Source: CALDTK01 sp045110575 (GTDB lineage Bacteria > Bacteroidota > Bacteroidia > Chitinophagales > Saprospiraceae). Taken from it: a DNA stretch of 64,000 nucleotides. The notes beneath the pieces are model-generated. The model did no database searches. It had not been told where the DNA came from and saw nothing but the letters and a program-made list of their open reading frames with translations. Each line of letters starts with the position of its first letter. The stretch's first letter is position 1. Location: positions 7,054 through 71,053 of the forward strand of contig JBGCGF010000064.1 in the NCBI GenBank assembly GCA_045110575.1, written 5' to 3'. A program made the translations under genes and the position numbers. Positions 49,904-58,620 of this stretch are shown one piece after another.

Positions 49904-50581
49904 ATGGCTATCATCGTCACCATCGCTCCGAACGACCAATTGTACTTACGAGATCCGCAATCTAGTGATCTTGGCAAGCGAATCTTAGAAAATTCTTGTC
50001 TCGAACTCCATCGTCTTGGACTAGAGGAATTAACCTTTAAGAAGCTTGCGAAGGCTATTGGTTGTACGGAAGCTAGCGTGTACCGTTACTTTTCGAGTAA
50101 ACAACAGCTACTTCAGTATCTCGTTGCATACTATTGGGACTGGGTTCACTTCTTGATTGATACGTCCATTGCTCCACTTCTTTCTCCAGAAGATAGACTG
50201 CGTGCAGCGGTCAAATCACTGACGGAGCCGATGAAGACGAACATGTCTGTTCCATATATTGATGAGCAATTACTTTATCAGATTGTCCTTACCGAAGGAC
50301 AGAAGGCCTACCACTTCAAGTCGATCGACACTGAAAATGACAAGGGGATATTCCTTGGATATAAAGCGTTGACAGAGAAATTGGCGACCCTCATCGCTGC
50401 TGTCAATCCCAAGTTCCCATACCCAAGGGCCTTGGCGAGTAGCCTTTTTGAGATGGCGCACAACCACACCTATTTTGCCGAGCACCTGCCTCGACTAACA
50501 GACTTAAGTACAGGAAAAGGCTTTAAAAGTGAACTAGAGAAAATGCTTCAGTTCTGGGTTGATTCGCTGCTCCGTGTTTAA
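49904..50581 (+). CDS. TetR-family transcriptional regulator
   Basis: Starting at 'MAIIVTIAPNDQLYLRDPQ' the protein has 225 residues; an ATG at 49829 would begin in the divergent gene and is less likely. The DNA-binding domain is 'RILENSCLELHRLGLEELTFKKLAKAIGCTEASVYRYFSSKQQLLQYLVAYYWDW', a textbook TetR helix-turn-helix. The C-terminal ligand domain is unassigned. Placed head-to-head with the ABC-HlyD-TolC operon, it is the likely regulator of that operon. Confidence 0.9.
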   Translation: MAIIVTIAPNDQLYLRDPQSSDLGKRILENSCLELHRLGLEELTFKKLAKAIGCTEASVYRYFSSKQQLLQYLVAYYWDWVHFLIDTSIAPLLSPEDRLRAAVKSLTEPMKTNMSVPYIDEQLLYQIVLTEGQKAYHFKSIDTENDKGIFLGYKALTEKLATLIAAVNPKFPYPRALASSLFEMAHNHTYFAEHLPRLTDLSTGKGFKSELEKMLQFWVDSLLRV

Positions 50582-50631
50582 GTAATTTAGGTTACACCGT
50601 TTAGGTTTCGCCTTTTGTAGCTTGCTTCAAC

Positions 50632-52611
50632 ATGGGGAACACGCACGACCATCATCATGAATCTGGGCTTGCCGCTGTTTTTGGCGAGCGTACTGAGCTG
50701 TATTTTGCTGTTGTTGCGGGAATATTTTGGCTAACAGGTTTAGTCTTTGAACTCTCCAATACTGGATCAGAACTGCTACATATCGGACTGTTTGCTGTAG
50801 CGATCGTTGCGGGAGGTGTATTCCCCGTTATAGAGACATGGCAAGGACTTCGAGCTCGAATCTTCGACATCGATTTCCTTATGCTTGTTGCTGCTGCGGG
50901 AGCAATTGCCCTAGGACGTTGGGGAGAGGCCGCCTTGCTTCTATTTCTTTTCAGTCTCGGTCACGCGCTTGAGCATTACGCGATGGGAAAAGCGCGCAAG
51001 TCGATCAGTGCGTTGGCAGACCTCACTCCTCCTACAGCCATGAAGAAAAGTGGCGGCGCATGGTTGGAAGTTGCTGCAGAAGATCTTGAAATCGGAGACC
51101 GTTTACTCGTGAAGCCGAACAGTAAGATCCCAGCAGATGGCTATGTCATTGAAGGTACGAGTGCAGTTGATCAAGCAGCGATTACCGGTGAAAGCGTTCC
51201 TGTTGAAAAGAGTCCACTGGCCAGTACAAACAGCTCTCAATTACCAAGATTTGAGTCGTTGGTTGCTGAGCATCAGACCTTCGCAGGCACGATAAACGGA
51301 AGCGGCGCTTTGGAGGTCATTGTACTTAGAAAGTCAGCCGACACTACCCTATCTCAATTGGTCCGCCTTGTTGAAGAAGCGGAAGATCAAAAGTCTCCAA
51401 CTCAATTATTCACGGATAAAATTCAGAAATACTACGTACCAGCAGTACTCCTTGTAGTGGCGTTACTAAACCTAGCGTTTCTGGTGCTTGACGAGAGTTT
51501 TGGCGAAAGCTTTTATAGGGCTATGGCCGTCCTCGTTGCTGCGAGTCCCTGTGCTTTAGCGATCTCTACACCGAGTGCAGTATTGGCCGGTGTAGCACGT
51601 GCTGCGAGGGGAGGTGTTTTGGTAAAAGGAGGTGGACCGTTAGAGTTGCTCAGTCAAATCCAAGCGATCGCATTTGACAAGACCGGAACCCTTACTGAAG
51701 GAAAGCCTACCCTGACGAGTGTTTCACCTTTCGGCAAAACCACCGAGCAGGAACTGCTCCGCATTGCAGTAGCGATAGAGCGAGGAAGTGACCACCATTT
51801 GGCTGCGGCCATCGTGAAAGGTGGAGAGGCCAGATTGGGTGATCTTACTATTCCTGAGGTCAAGCATTTGAAAGCGCTCACCGCGAGAGGCGTCCAAGCA
51901 GACGTAGATGAAACGACGTATTACCTAGGCAATCGCAGGCTGTTTGAAGAAGTCACAAGAAGCGCGATTCCAGAAGCGCTCGACGAGACCATGCTAACGC
52001 TAGAACAAGCTGGCAATACGGCTATGCTCGTCGGTTCGGCAACAAGTTATTTGGGGGTTATTGGAGTTATGGATGTTGCTCGAACAGAAGCCAAAGCAGC
52101 AATCAAGCACCTTTCAGACTTGGGCATTTCGCGTACGGTAATGCTTACTGGCGATCATCAATTGGTAGCCAATGCCATTGCGAAAGAAGTGGGCATTTCA
52201 GATCCGTTGGGAGGTCTACTTCCAGAGGAAAAAGTAGCAGCAATCGAACGCTTACGTGAAGAGCTTGGCGAGGTCGCGATGGTTGGAGATGGCGTTAACG
52301 ATGCTCCGGCAATGGCACGCTCATCGGTAGGTATTGCAATGGGATCGGCAGGCAGTGACGTCGCACTACAAACTGCAGACATTGCTTTGATGGGAGATCG
52401 TTTAGATCGCCTTCCTTGGATCTTGGGGCTGAGCCGAAAAGCGCACCGCATCATTCAACAGAACCTATGGATTAGTCTTGGTATGGTGGCGATTCTAGTA
52501 CCACTTACGCTACTCGGTATTGCGGAGATTGGACCTGCAGTTATTGGTCACGAAGGCTCTACGATTGTGGTAGTGTTGAATGCGTTAAGGTTGTTGGGGT
52601 ACAAGGACTAA
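50632..52611 (+). CDS. P1B-4-type heavy-metal P-type ATPase
   Basis: The 659-residue inner-membrane pump begins with a His-rich tail ('THDHHHES') and no CxxC metal-binding domain. Six membrane helices surround the transport motif 'AASPCALAIS' (S-P-C), and the last helix carries 'GHEGSTIVVVLNALRLL' (H-E-G-S/T), both marks of subgroup P1B-4 (Co2+, Zn2+ or Fe2+ export). The cytoplasmic blocks are 'TGESVPVEKS', the phosphorylation site 'FDKTGTLTEGKP', 'GSDHHLAAAI' (HP-like motif) and 'MVGDGVNDAPAMARSSVGIAMG'. It overlaps the convergent YitT-like gene by 4 bp. Motif copies are at 51496 and 51727. Confidence 0.93.
   Translation: MGNTHDHHHESGLAAVFGERTELYFAVVAGIFWLTGLVFELSNTGSELLHIGLFAVAIVAGGVFPVIETWQGLRARIFDIDFLMLVAAAGAIALGRWGEAALLLFLFSLGHALEHYAMGKARKSISALADLTPPTAMKKSGGAWLEVAAEDLEIGDRLLVKPNSKIPADGYVIEGTSAVDQAAITGESVPVEKSPLASTNSSQLPRFESLVAEHQTFAGTINGSGALEVIVLRKSADTTLSQLVRLVEEAEDQKSPTQLFTDKIQKYYVPAVLLVVALLNLAFLVLDESFGESFYRAMAVLVAASPCALAISTPSAVLAGVARAARGGVLVKGGGPLELLSQIQAIAFDKTGTLTEGKPTLTSVSPFGKTTEQELLRIAVAIERGSDHHLAAAIVKGGEARLGDLTIPEVKHLKALTARGVQADVDETTYYLGNRRLFEEVTRSAIPEALDETMLTLEQAGNTAMLVGSATSYLGVIGVMDVARTEAKAAIKHLSDLGISRTVMLTGDHQLVANAIAKEVGISDPLGGLLPEEKVAAIERLREELGEVAMVGDGVNDAPAMARSSVGIAMGSAGSDVALQTADIALMGDRLDRLPWILGLSRKAHRIIQQNLWISLGMVAILVPLTLLGIAEIGPAVIGHEGSTIVVVLNALRLLGYKD
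51496..51511 (+). repeat. Dispersed motif copy 23 (exact)
   Basis: AGTTTTGGCGAAAGCT, sense in the P1B-4 ATPase gene (SFGES). Confidence 0.9.
51727..51740 (-). repeat. Dispersed motif copy 24 (C-G stem pair)
   Basis: Minus-strand GTTTTGCCGAAAGG, antisense in the P1B-4 ATPase gene (PFGKT); compensated inner stem. Confidence 0.8.
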
Positions 52612-53510
52612 TGGCCAACTTTAGCCGCTGAAGCCTTGGCGTCTTTACCTCTGGTAAGGTACCTTCTTAGCACACCGCCTTGAACACTGTGCACATCGAA
52701 TTCTACGATAAATGCAGCTTCGTCAATCTCGGCGAGTAGACGGTATAAGCGACGCATATCGATGCGATTAACGATGGTATGAATGATGAGACGTTCATTT
52801 GTCTGTCCTTTATTCCCGAAGCCTCCACGCCCCTTGTAAATAGTCATTCCTGCCCCCAAGGTCTCGATGATGGCTTTCTGTATTTCTTCGCTTTTCTCTG
52901 AGACAATGGTTACTCCAATAAAGTCTTCAAAGCCACGAATGATCGAGTCTGTCACTTGCGCGGTAACGAGATAGGCTAACGTTGAATACATGGCCGTTTC
53001 CATAGAAAGCAGCATAGCGGTGACAGAAAAAAGTATGACGTTAAAGCCGAGGATGACCTTTCCGATGGTGAGACCGAACCGGTCATTTACGAAGATGCCG
53101 AGTACCTCGGAGCCATCGAGCACAGCTCCATTCCGAATGGTAATCCCGATGCCGAGCCCAAGGAGAAGTCCGCCGAAAATCGAGATTAGTAATTTGTCTT
53201 CGGTGACCACTTCAAAGTGACCGAATTCTAGCGCAACGGCCAACAAGGCGATACTGATGATCGACTTGTAAACGATTCGCTTTGACACCGTGAAGTAGGC
53301 CAAGATGAGAAACGGAATACTGAGCAGCGGCAAGGACACGGACATGCGAAACCCGAAGAGGATCTTGAGCAAAATCGCAATGCCGGTCACCCCTCCATCG
53401 AGGAAGCCATTTGGCAAAAGGAACGACTTGAGACCCACACTCGCAATCGCGACGCCAATGACAATATTGACTAGTTCGAGAGCTGTGGATCGTGCAGGGT
53501 TAGTGTTCAT
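52608..53510 (-). CDS. YitT-family membrane protein (DUF161/DUF2179)
   Basis: The 300-residue protein has five or six membrane helices beginning 'NIVIGVAIASVGLKSFLLPNGFLDGGVTGIAILLKILFGF', the YitT opening. A cytoplasmic C-terminal DUF2179 domain follows: 'IIETLGAGMTIYKGRGGFGNKGQTNERLIIHTIVNRIDMRRLYRLLAEIDEAAFIVEFDVHSVQGG'. The function of the family is unknown; a role in small-molecule transport or signalling has been proposed. It stands alone, with a 286-bp upstream gap (53511-53796) in which I found no gene. Confidence 0.88.
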   Translation of the reverse strand: MNTNPARSTALELVNIVIGVAIASVGLKSFLLPNGFLDGGVTGIAILLKILFGFRMSVSLPLLSIPFLILAYFTVSKRIVYKSIISIALLAVALEFGHFEVVTEDKLLISIFGGLLLGLGIGITIRNGAVLDGSEVLGIFVNDRFGLTIGKVILGFNVILFSVTAMLLSMETAMYSTLAYLVTAQVTDSIIRGFEDFIGVTIVSEKSEEIQKAIIETLGAGMTIYKGRGGFGNKGQTNERLIIHTIVNRIDMRRLYRLLAEIDEAAFIVEFDVHSVQGGVLRRYLTRGKDAKASAAKVGH

Positions 53511-53796
53511 CTAGGGAGTGGAATTCTATGATTGCCCGCAAGGTACGCGGCTGTTCAGACCGGGAACAGAATCGTTTTGAGCAAGGAATGGAGCTTGCTT
53601 GCGTTAGACTACCTGGAGCTCATATTTCGAACACCTCCTTAGTGTCTAATAGCGACACCCTTAAAGACGACAATGAGCTTTCTCTCAATCGTCAATACCG
53701 AGTAGACCTTCGTTGATCCGCCTTAACTGAGCCCCTGCACATTGGTCGTGCTGTTCATTCCAATAATCAATACCTTACAACAACAAGGTGAACTCA

Positions 53797-54801
53797 ATGC
53801 AACACAACACTGTCGTAAAAGCCATTATACACACGCTATTCTGGTTGTTCTATAGTGTCATATTATTTGTATTCGATTGTCAATTCCAAACAGATCTAAC
53901 GATAACGTGCTATGACCTAAATGACCTGATCCTACTATCGCTCGCAGTAGGACTGACTTATTTCAATGAACTATTCTTACTCCCCTACTTTTTCAAGAAA
54001 AAGGCATTCGCAGCTTATTCAGCCATCGTAGCTGGCCTGGTATTTTCTGTAATATTTCTTTACTGCTATTTCGTGCTACACTGTCAAGATAGTGTTGGGG
54101 CGTGCTTTGCAGATGACCTCTGGGTTATTGCGCTACCACTAGTGTTCCTGTCTTTCATCTGGGTGGTAATCCAGTTCTTCGAAAAACAGAAAGAGATAGA
54201 AATCCTTCATAAAGATCGGTTAGAAATGGAGCTAAAGTTCCTAAAATCGCAGATCAACCCACACGTTCTATTCAATAGCTTAAACACTATTTATGCGCAA
54301 GCGCTGGTAGAAAATGACCGGATTGCAGAAATGATACTGATGCTTTCTGAAAATTTGAAATACGTCCTAAATCAAAGCAATGATGCGTTCGTAGATCTTG
54401 AAAAAGACATAGACTTCATAGAAAACTACCTGGAATTCAAACGATTACGAACACAAGGGATCAATCAAATCAGCTACACGAAGGACATTGATTCATACAA
54501 CTACTCGATCGTCCCACTCATTCTCGTCGACCTAATTGAGAATGCCTTTAAGTACTCTGTATACAAAGAAAACGAACTAAGTGAAATCATAATCGACTTA
54601 AGCATAAAGGATGGAAACTTAAAATTCGTTTGCACGAATGAATACGACGAGCATTCAAAAATCGAAAAAGGCAACACGACACAAATTGGCCTAAAGAACC
54701 TTCGTAAGCGATTGGATTTACTATACAAGCATGACTACAGCCTCGATATCAATCGAGACAAAAACATGTTTACCGTTGAGCTAAAATTGAAACTAGCATG
54801 A
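53797..54801 (+). CDS. LytS-like sensor histidine kinase
   Basis: I prefer the ATG at 53797 to a GTG three codons earlier; this gives 334 residues. Four membrane helices (about 10-135) lead into a short coil and a His_kinase (PF06580-type) domain: 'MELKFLKSQINPHVLFNSLNTIYAQAL' holds the phosphoacceptor His (usually N-P-H-F-L-F-N; here Val replaces Phe), and 'IVPLILVDLIENAFKYSVYKENELSEIIIDLSI' is the N box of the ATPase domain. The G box is weak ('GNTTQIGLKNLRKRL'). It senses at the inner membrane and is coupled by ATGA to the LytTR regulator that follows. The gene is more A/T-rich than the flanking core genes. Confidence 0.9.
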   Translation: MQHNTVVKAIIHTLFWLFYSVILFVFDCQFQTDLTITCYDLNDLILLSLAVGLTYFNELFLLPYFFKKKAFAAYSAIVAGLVFSVIFLYCYFVLHCQDSVGACFADDLWVIALPLVFLSFIWVVIQFFEKQKEIEILHKDRLEMELKFLKSQINPHVLFNSLNTIYAQALVENDRIAEMILMLSENLKYVLNQSNDAFVDLEKDIDFIENYLEFKRLRTQGINQISYTKDIDSYNYSIVPLILVDLIENAFKYSVYKENELSEIIIDLSIKDGNLKFVCTNEYDEHSKIEKGNTTQIGLKNLRKRLDLLYKHDYSLDINRDKNMFTVELKLKLA

Positions 54802-55517
54802 AGTGCATAATCATTGAGGACGAAGTACCTGCTCAAGAAATACTGATCCGCTACATTGAAAAGGTAGTAGACTTAGAGCTCATGGGGGTATACAACTCCG
54901 CGTTGAAAGCTAATACCATATTGCACGCTGAGTCAATAGACATTATATTCTTAGACATCAACCTCCCAAATATTTCTGGCATAAATTATATCAAGACACT
55001 CAAAAATCCACCATGGATAATCATGACAACAGCATACACCAACTATGCAGTTGAGAGTTTTGAACTTGACAGTATCGTTGACTACCTGGTGAAGCCCTTT
55101 AGCTTTGAACGGTTCCTTAAGGCAATCAACAAGTTAGAATCAAGACAGAGGAACGTAGCTGGTAAGCAAGAATTCAAGTCTGTAGAAGTCATAAGCAAGG
55201 ACGTCGACTTCATTTTCATCAACGTGGACAAGATCTTGCACAAGATCGACCTTAACAACATCATGTATATCGAGTCTGATAGAAACTACGTAACCATTGT
55301 GACCGACAAGGTGAAATTGCCAATCATAGACTCACTGAGACGATGGTCGGACTATTTAAACCAGGATAATTTCATCCGAATTCACAGGTCGTTCATCGTC
55401 AACATCAACTACATAGAGAAGGTCACCGCCACTTTAGTCTATATCAACAAGCAGAAAATGCCCGTAGGAAAAACCTACAAGGAGGCCTTATTTGAGCGAG
55501 TAAAGCCGATAAACTAA
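54798..55517 (+). CDS. LytTR-family response regulator
   Basis: The 239-residue protein has a receiver domain ('MKCIIIEDEVPAQEILIRYIEK', phosphoacceptor Asp in 'IIFLDINLPNISGINYI', Thr/Lys in 'MTTAYTNYAVESFELDSIVDYLVKPFSFERFLKAI'). A LytTR DNA-binding domain follows ('INLNNIMYIESDRNYVTIVTDKVKLPIIDSL'-like segment and 'FIRIHRSFIVNINYIEKV'). It overlaps the kinase gene by 4 bp. Its targets may include the VOC and YceI genes downstream, but the 377-bp gap shows no LytTR-type direct repeats that I could identify. Confidence 0.93.
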   Translation: MKCIIIEDEVPAQEILIRYIEKVVDLELMGVYNSALKANTILHAESIDIIFLDINLPNISGINYIKTLKNPPWIIMTTAYTNYAVESFELDSIVDYLVKPFSFERFLKAINKLESRQRNVAGKQEFKSVEVISKDVDFIFINVDKILHKIDLNNIMYIESDRNYVTIVTDKVKLPIIDSLRRWSDYLNQDNFIRIHRSFIVNINYIEKVTATLVYINKQKMPVGKTYKEALFERVKPIN

Positions 55518-55894
55518 TCTTCATACTTACAAAATATCTTAAACCTGTCGCACGTCATTGAACAAGGCAGGATAATTAACCAGTATTAGAGAAGAGTAAG
55601 ATTTAAAATTCTTTATAACGGCCACTGGACGATCAGCTCCAAGCAGAACAATGCAGGCCCAAACCCCATTAAAAATAAGGACAGCAAAGCGTCCCATCTA
55701 AAGTTCCAGACTAGCACCTTGGCAAGTCCTCAGCGACAAAACCAATGCCCGCCATCTTTTAGCAAGACTATAAATACTGCACAAACTCTCATTCACACCT
55801 TCTCCCTACCTGTTAATACATCCTATTAGCATGAAAATTTAGAAGCACATACATTTACCAGCACAGGGGAATTAAACCCGTCAACTGATAAATT
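55518..55894. other. 377-bp A/T-rich gap after the two-component genes
   Basis: No open frame, RNA gene, terminator hairpin with T tract or repeat was recognised. It must hold the promoter of the VOC-protein gene. Confidence 0.4.
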
Positions 55895-56701
55895 ATGGAA
55901 AGGAGAAAATTTGTAAAAAGCGCAATGTCTTTTTCAATGCTTATTGCCTTTCATAGAGAAGCACAAGCCATCGAACGCTTAGAAAAATCACGTAAACAAC
56001 CAGGGGCTAGACCGTGTAGGTTCCCCAAAATGACGCTATCCACCTCGAAGCTGAAAGAGCAACGCGAGTTCTACGCAGACGTACTTTCGCTGCCTGTTAA
56101 AGATATTGGTAAAGCATCCTTTTCCGTCCAAATAGGAGAATCCACTCTCACCTTTAAAGAAGTAAATGACGGAAGCAATCCCTTTTATCATTACGCGATA
56201 AACATCCCTTCGAATCAACACTTGCAAGCAAAAGAATGGCTTTCAAAAAGAACTCCACTGTTGAAAGCAAATGGAAGTGATTCAGACCTCCTGTACTTTG
56301 ACTTTTGGGATGCACACGCCATGTACTTCAAGGATCCAGCTGGCAACATCGGAGAACTAATCGCAAGACATACGCTAGACAACGACAGCGAAGGAGAGTT
56401 CGGCGTTTCCGACTTACTCTACCTTAGTGAAATAGGTATGCCGGTCGAAGACCCACTAGATCTTGCAGCCGAATTGAAGGAAGCATACGGCTTGGGGAAG
56501 CTAGGAGAATCAATGTTTATTGGAGACGAGTACGGGCTTTTCGTAGCTGTTCCTGTAGACAGGCTATGGTTTCCAGAATACACGCAGCATGCGAAGATTC
56601 ATCCGACTGAAGTAACAGTGACCGATAAAGGCGCAGATAATTTTTCTTATAAAAATTACCCTTACCGTATTCAACGAGAACGATTAGACAACGCAAAATA
56701 A
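55895..56701 (+). CDS. Exported VOC (glyoxalase-like) family protein
   Basis: The 268-residue protein starts 'MERRKFVKSAMSFSMLIAFHREAQA', a signal sequence with a twin-Arg (R-R-K-F) that could be a Tat signal. The core has a VOC half-domain: 'FPKMTLSTSKLKEQREFYADVLSLPVKDIGKASFSVQIGESTLTFKEV' and 'MYFKDPAGNIGELIARH' (Asp-Pro-x-Gly-Asn with a metal-ligand Glu). A second, shorter half follows. The VOC fold serves dioxygenases, isomerases and binding proteins; substrate unknown. It is followed 43 bp later by a YceI gene. Confidence 0.75.
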   Translation: MERRKFVKSAMSFSMLIAFHREAQAIERLEKSRKQPGARPCRFPKMTLSTSKLKEQREFYADVLSLPVKDIGKASFSVQIGESTLTFKEVNDGSNPFYHYAINIPSNQHLQAKEWLSKRTPLLKANGSDSDLLYFDFWDAHAMYFKDPAGNIGELIARHTLDNDSEGEFGVSDLLYLSEIGMPVEDPLDLAAELKEAYGLGKLGESMFIGDEYGLFVAVPVDRLWFPEYTQHAKIHPTEVTVTDKGADNFSYKNYPYRIQRERLDNAK

Positions 56702-56744
56702 TCCAGCCTAATCTATCAATCCAATTTAAAGAACAACACGAACG

Positions 56745-57401
56745 ATGCTACAACTAATCATGAACCTACCACTGATACTACTCATCATGTATCCTGGGTC
56801 CCAGCCAAATGTCGATTTAACACAAGCGACTTTTCCAACTAATTGCCCCGCCACAGTGACGGCCCAAACAGATACGTACAGTAAGATCAAAGCAGGAAGC
56901 TTTTTGAAATGGCACGCCGCACACCTGGGCGGGATTGACCCACGACAAGGGAAAATAAAATACAAAGAAGCGAGCATCTCCATAGAGCAGGATAAAATCC
57001 TGAGTGCAAGAATCATAGTCGACATGCACAGCCTTACGGTAGAAGACCTCCCAGAGGAAGGGATCGTCAACCTGACTAGCCACCTAAAATCGGATGACTT
57101 TTTTGACACGGAAAACAACCCAACATCATCCTTTGAGTTGATATCGAGCGAGCAAACATCTGGAGCGTATAATTCCAAACTAACTGGTGAGCTCACTATT
57201 CTAAATGTGACCAATTGCGTCACCTTTAGCGCAAACGTTCTTATCACGAATGAGCAAGTCTCTGTGAAATCAGAACAATTCGTCATTGATCGATCGGACT
57301 GGGGCATGACGTACAATGCCAAGGGTACGCTTGGAGTACCGCTTGACTATTTGATTTCAGATGATGTTGGATTTGCAGTGGATGTAACGCTGACAAAATA
57401 G
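56745..57401 (+). CDS. YceI-family protein
   Basis: The 218-residue protein has a hydrophobic N-terminus ('MLQLIMNLPLILLIMYPGSQ') that may serve as a signal. The YceI lipocalin-like barrel follows: 'AGSFLKWHAAHLGGIDPRQGKIKYKEASISIEQDKILSARIIVDMHSLTVEDL', 'HLKSDDFFDTENNPTSSFELIS', 'LTGELTILNVTNCVTFSANVLI' and 'FVIDRSDWGMTYN'. Relatives bind isoprenoid-type lipids in the periplasm. It probably forms one unit with the VOC gene. Confidence 0.9.
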   Translation: MLQLIMNLPLILLIMYPGSQPNVDLTQATFPTNCPATVTAQTDTYSKIKAGSFLKWHAAHLGGIDPRQGKIKYKEASISIEQDKILSARIIVDMHSLTVEDLPEEGIVNLTSHLKSDDFFDTENNPTSSFELISSEQTSGAYNSKLTGELTILNVTNCVTFSANVLITNEQVSVKSEQFVIDRSDWGMTYNAKGTLGVPLDYLISDDVGFAVDVTLTK

Positions 57402-57423
57402 CTCGAGGAAGCCCCACTCCCCC

Positions 57424-58095
57424 CTAATGACACTCCAATTCCGGGTGCATCACCAAGTAATTCATCCAGTCGGCTGGCAGTTCAACCTGTAGTCCTCTGA
57501 AGAGCAGGACCGCCCCAGCGATCAAGGAGAAGATCGGAAAGAGTTTTGACGAAAGTCCTCTCCAACGCAGACTTACATACGACACAGCCATCAGCAAGGG
57601 AGAAGTTGCTATGCCGAACGAAAGCATGAATACCGCTCCGCTGAGAGGATCACCAAAGGCTAGACTTGCAGCAAGTGCGGTATAGACCAATCCACAAGGC
57701 AGGAGTCCGTTTAGCAAGCCAAAGCCTAGCGGCGCGGCCGAACCGAAGCGCGCAGATGTGTATCCAAAAGCTTTCGCCAAAACCGTCGTCGCACCAATTT
57801 TAGCCTCCAATTTTCTACCGAACAACCCTACAAAAACCAAGAGCACACCCGCAAAAATTGAAGCGTATGATTGACCCGCTAAAAGCTCCAGAGAAGAACC
57901 AAAGTATCCAAACAGCAACCCTAAGGTGACGTACGTACTAATGCGGCCGAACTGATAAAGCAAGCTGGCCTTATTGACGGAAACGTCTCCGCGGCCTGCC
58001 CCCATACACGCAGCCACAAGCGGGCCGCACATGCCTGCGCAATGCAAGCTTCCGAGTGCTCCGAGCGTAAGACCTGCGAGGATGGCGGTTTGCAT
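57424..58095 (-). CDS. SafE/TauE-like membrane protein of the cbb3 cluster
   Basis: I start it at 'MQTAILAGLTLGALGSLHCAGMCGPLVAACMG' (223 residues). The upstream extension of 23 residues lacks family features. Six membrane helices carry the conserved 'G-S-x-H-C-A-G-M-C-G-P' motif and 'GLLNGLLPCGLVYTALAASLAFGDP', typical of the small SafE/CcoH-like proteins found next to ccoG and fixH. They are thought to handle copper for oxidase assembly. It is the last gene of the cbb3 operon, 72 bp after fixH. Dispersed-motif copies at 57543 and 57770. Confidence 0.88.
   Translation of the reverse strand: MQTAILAGLTLGALGSLHCAGMCGPLVAACMGAGRGDVSVNKASLLYQFGRISTYVTLGLLFGYFGSSLELLAGQSYASIFAGVLLVFVGLFGRKLEAKIGATTVLAKAFGYTSARFGSAAPLGFGLLNGLLPCGLVYTALAASLAFGDPLSGAVFMLSFGIATSPLLMAVSYVSLRWRGLSSKLFPIFSLIAGAVLLFRGLQVELPADWMNYLVMHPELECH
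57543..57557 (+). repeat. Dispersed motif copy 25 (A-T stem pair)
   Basis: GTTTTGACGAAAGTC, antisense in the SafE-like gene (LSSKL); compensated stem. Confidence 0.85.
57770..57783 (-). repeat. Dispersed motif copy 26 (exact)
   Basis: Minus-strand GTTTTGGCGAAAGC, sense in the SafE-like gene (VLAKA). Confidence 0.9.
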
Positions 58096-58167
58096 AACGA
58101 GCGAATTTTGAATTGGAAAATTTTGAATTTTGAATTTCCCTGACGGCCAACGGCCCTCGATCAACTG

Positions 58168-58599
58168 TTAATTCAGATAAAGTGTGTAATCCTTCACAAC
58201 CCGCTCTGCACCAACTTCCCACTCTAGTCGTGCGCGCCAGCGCCCGGGAAGTAGTGTGGGCGTTTCGACCTTGGTCACTTTAGACACTTTTGTGAGATCA
58301 ACCAGAACATCTTCCATTTTAGAATCTGGACGCATGAGCAGAAGCTGCGCACCACTCGGCACATCGTCTCCTAGAAACTGAAGTTGAAGTTGACCGTCAT
58401 CCATCTGCTGCAACACAACGGGAACTTCCACAGCCCTGTTCCGGGCATCAAGCGTTTTTTGAAAAGCTAAATCTTGTTCGTAATAATTGGATGCCACAAG
58501 GCTATGGTCAATGGTTGTTGACTTATAAACCTGGTACCCTAACGTGACCACGAAGAAGACATAGAAAACGAAAATACCGTGTCCGAAATTGAACTTCAT
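58168..58599 (-). CDS. fixH: FixH-family cytochrome oxidase assembly protein
   Basis: The 143-residue protein has one N-terminal membrane helix ('GIFVFYVFFVVTLGYQVYKST') and the family block 'VASNYYEQDLAFQKTLDARNRA'. A periplasmic Ig-like domain follows, ending 'LLPGRWRARLEWEVGAERVVKDYTLYL'. It lies 21 bp after ccoG and is required for cbb3 assembly in other bacteria. Confidence 0.93.
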   Translation of the reverse strand: MKFNFGHGIFVFYVFFVVTLGYQVYKSTTIDHSLVASNYYEQDLAFQKTLDARNRAVEVPVVLQQMDDGQLQLQFLGDDVPSGAQLLLMRPDSKMEDVLVDLTKVSKVTKVETPTLLPGRWRARLEWEVGAERVVKDYTLYLN

Positions 58600-58620
58600 A
58601 GTTCTTGAATTTTGCGTTGA

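Noticed and set aside
53528..53716. 62-codon plus-strand frame before the LytS-like gene
   Set aside because: Composition is not protein-like and a short hairpin (GTGTC/GACAC) lies in it; not supported.
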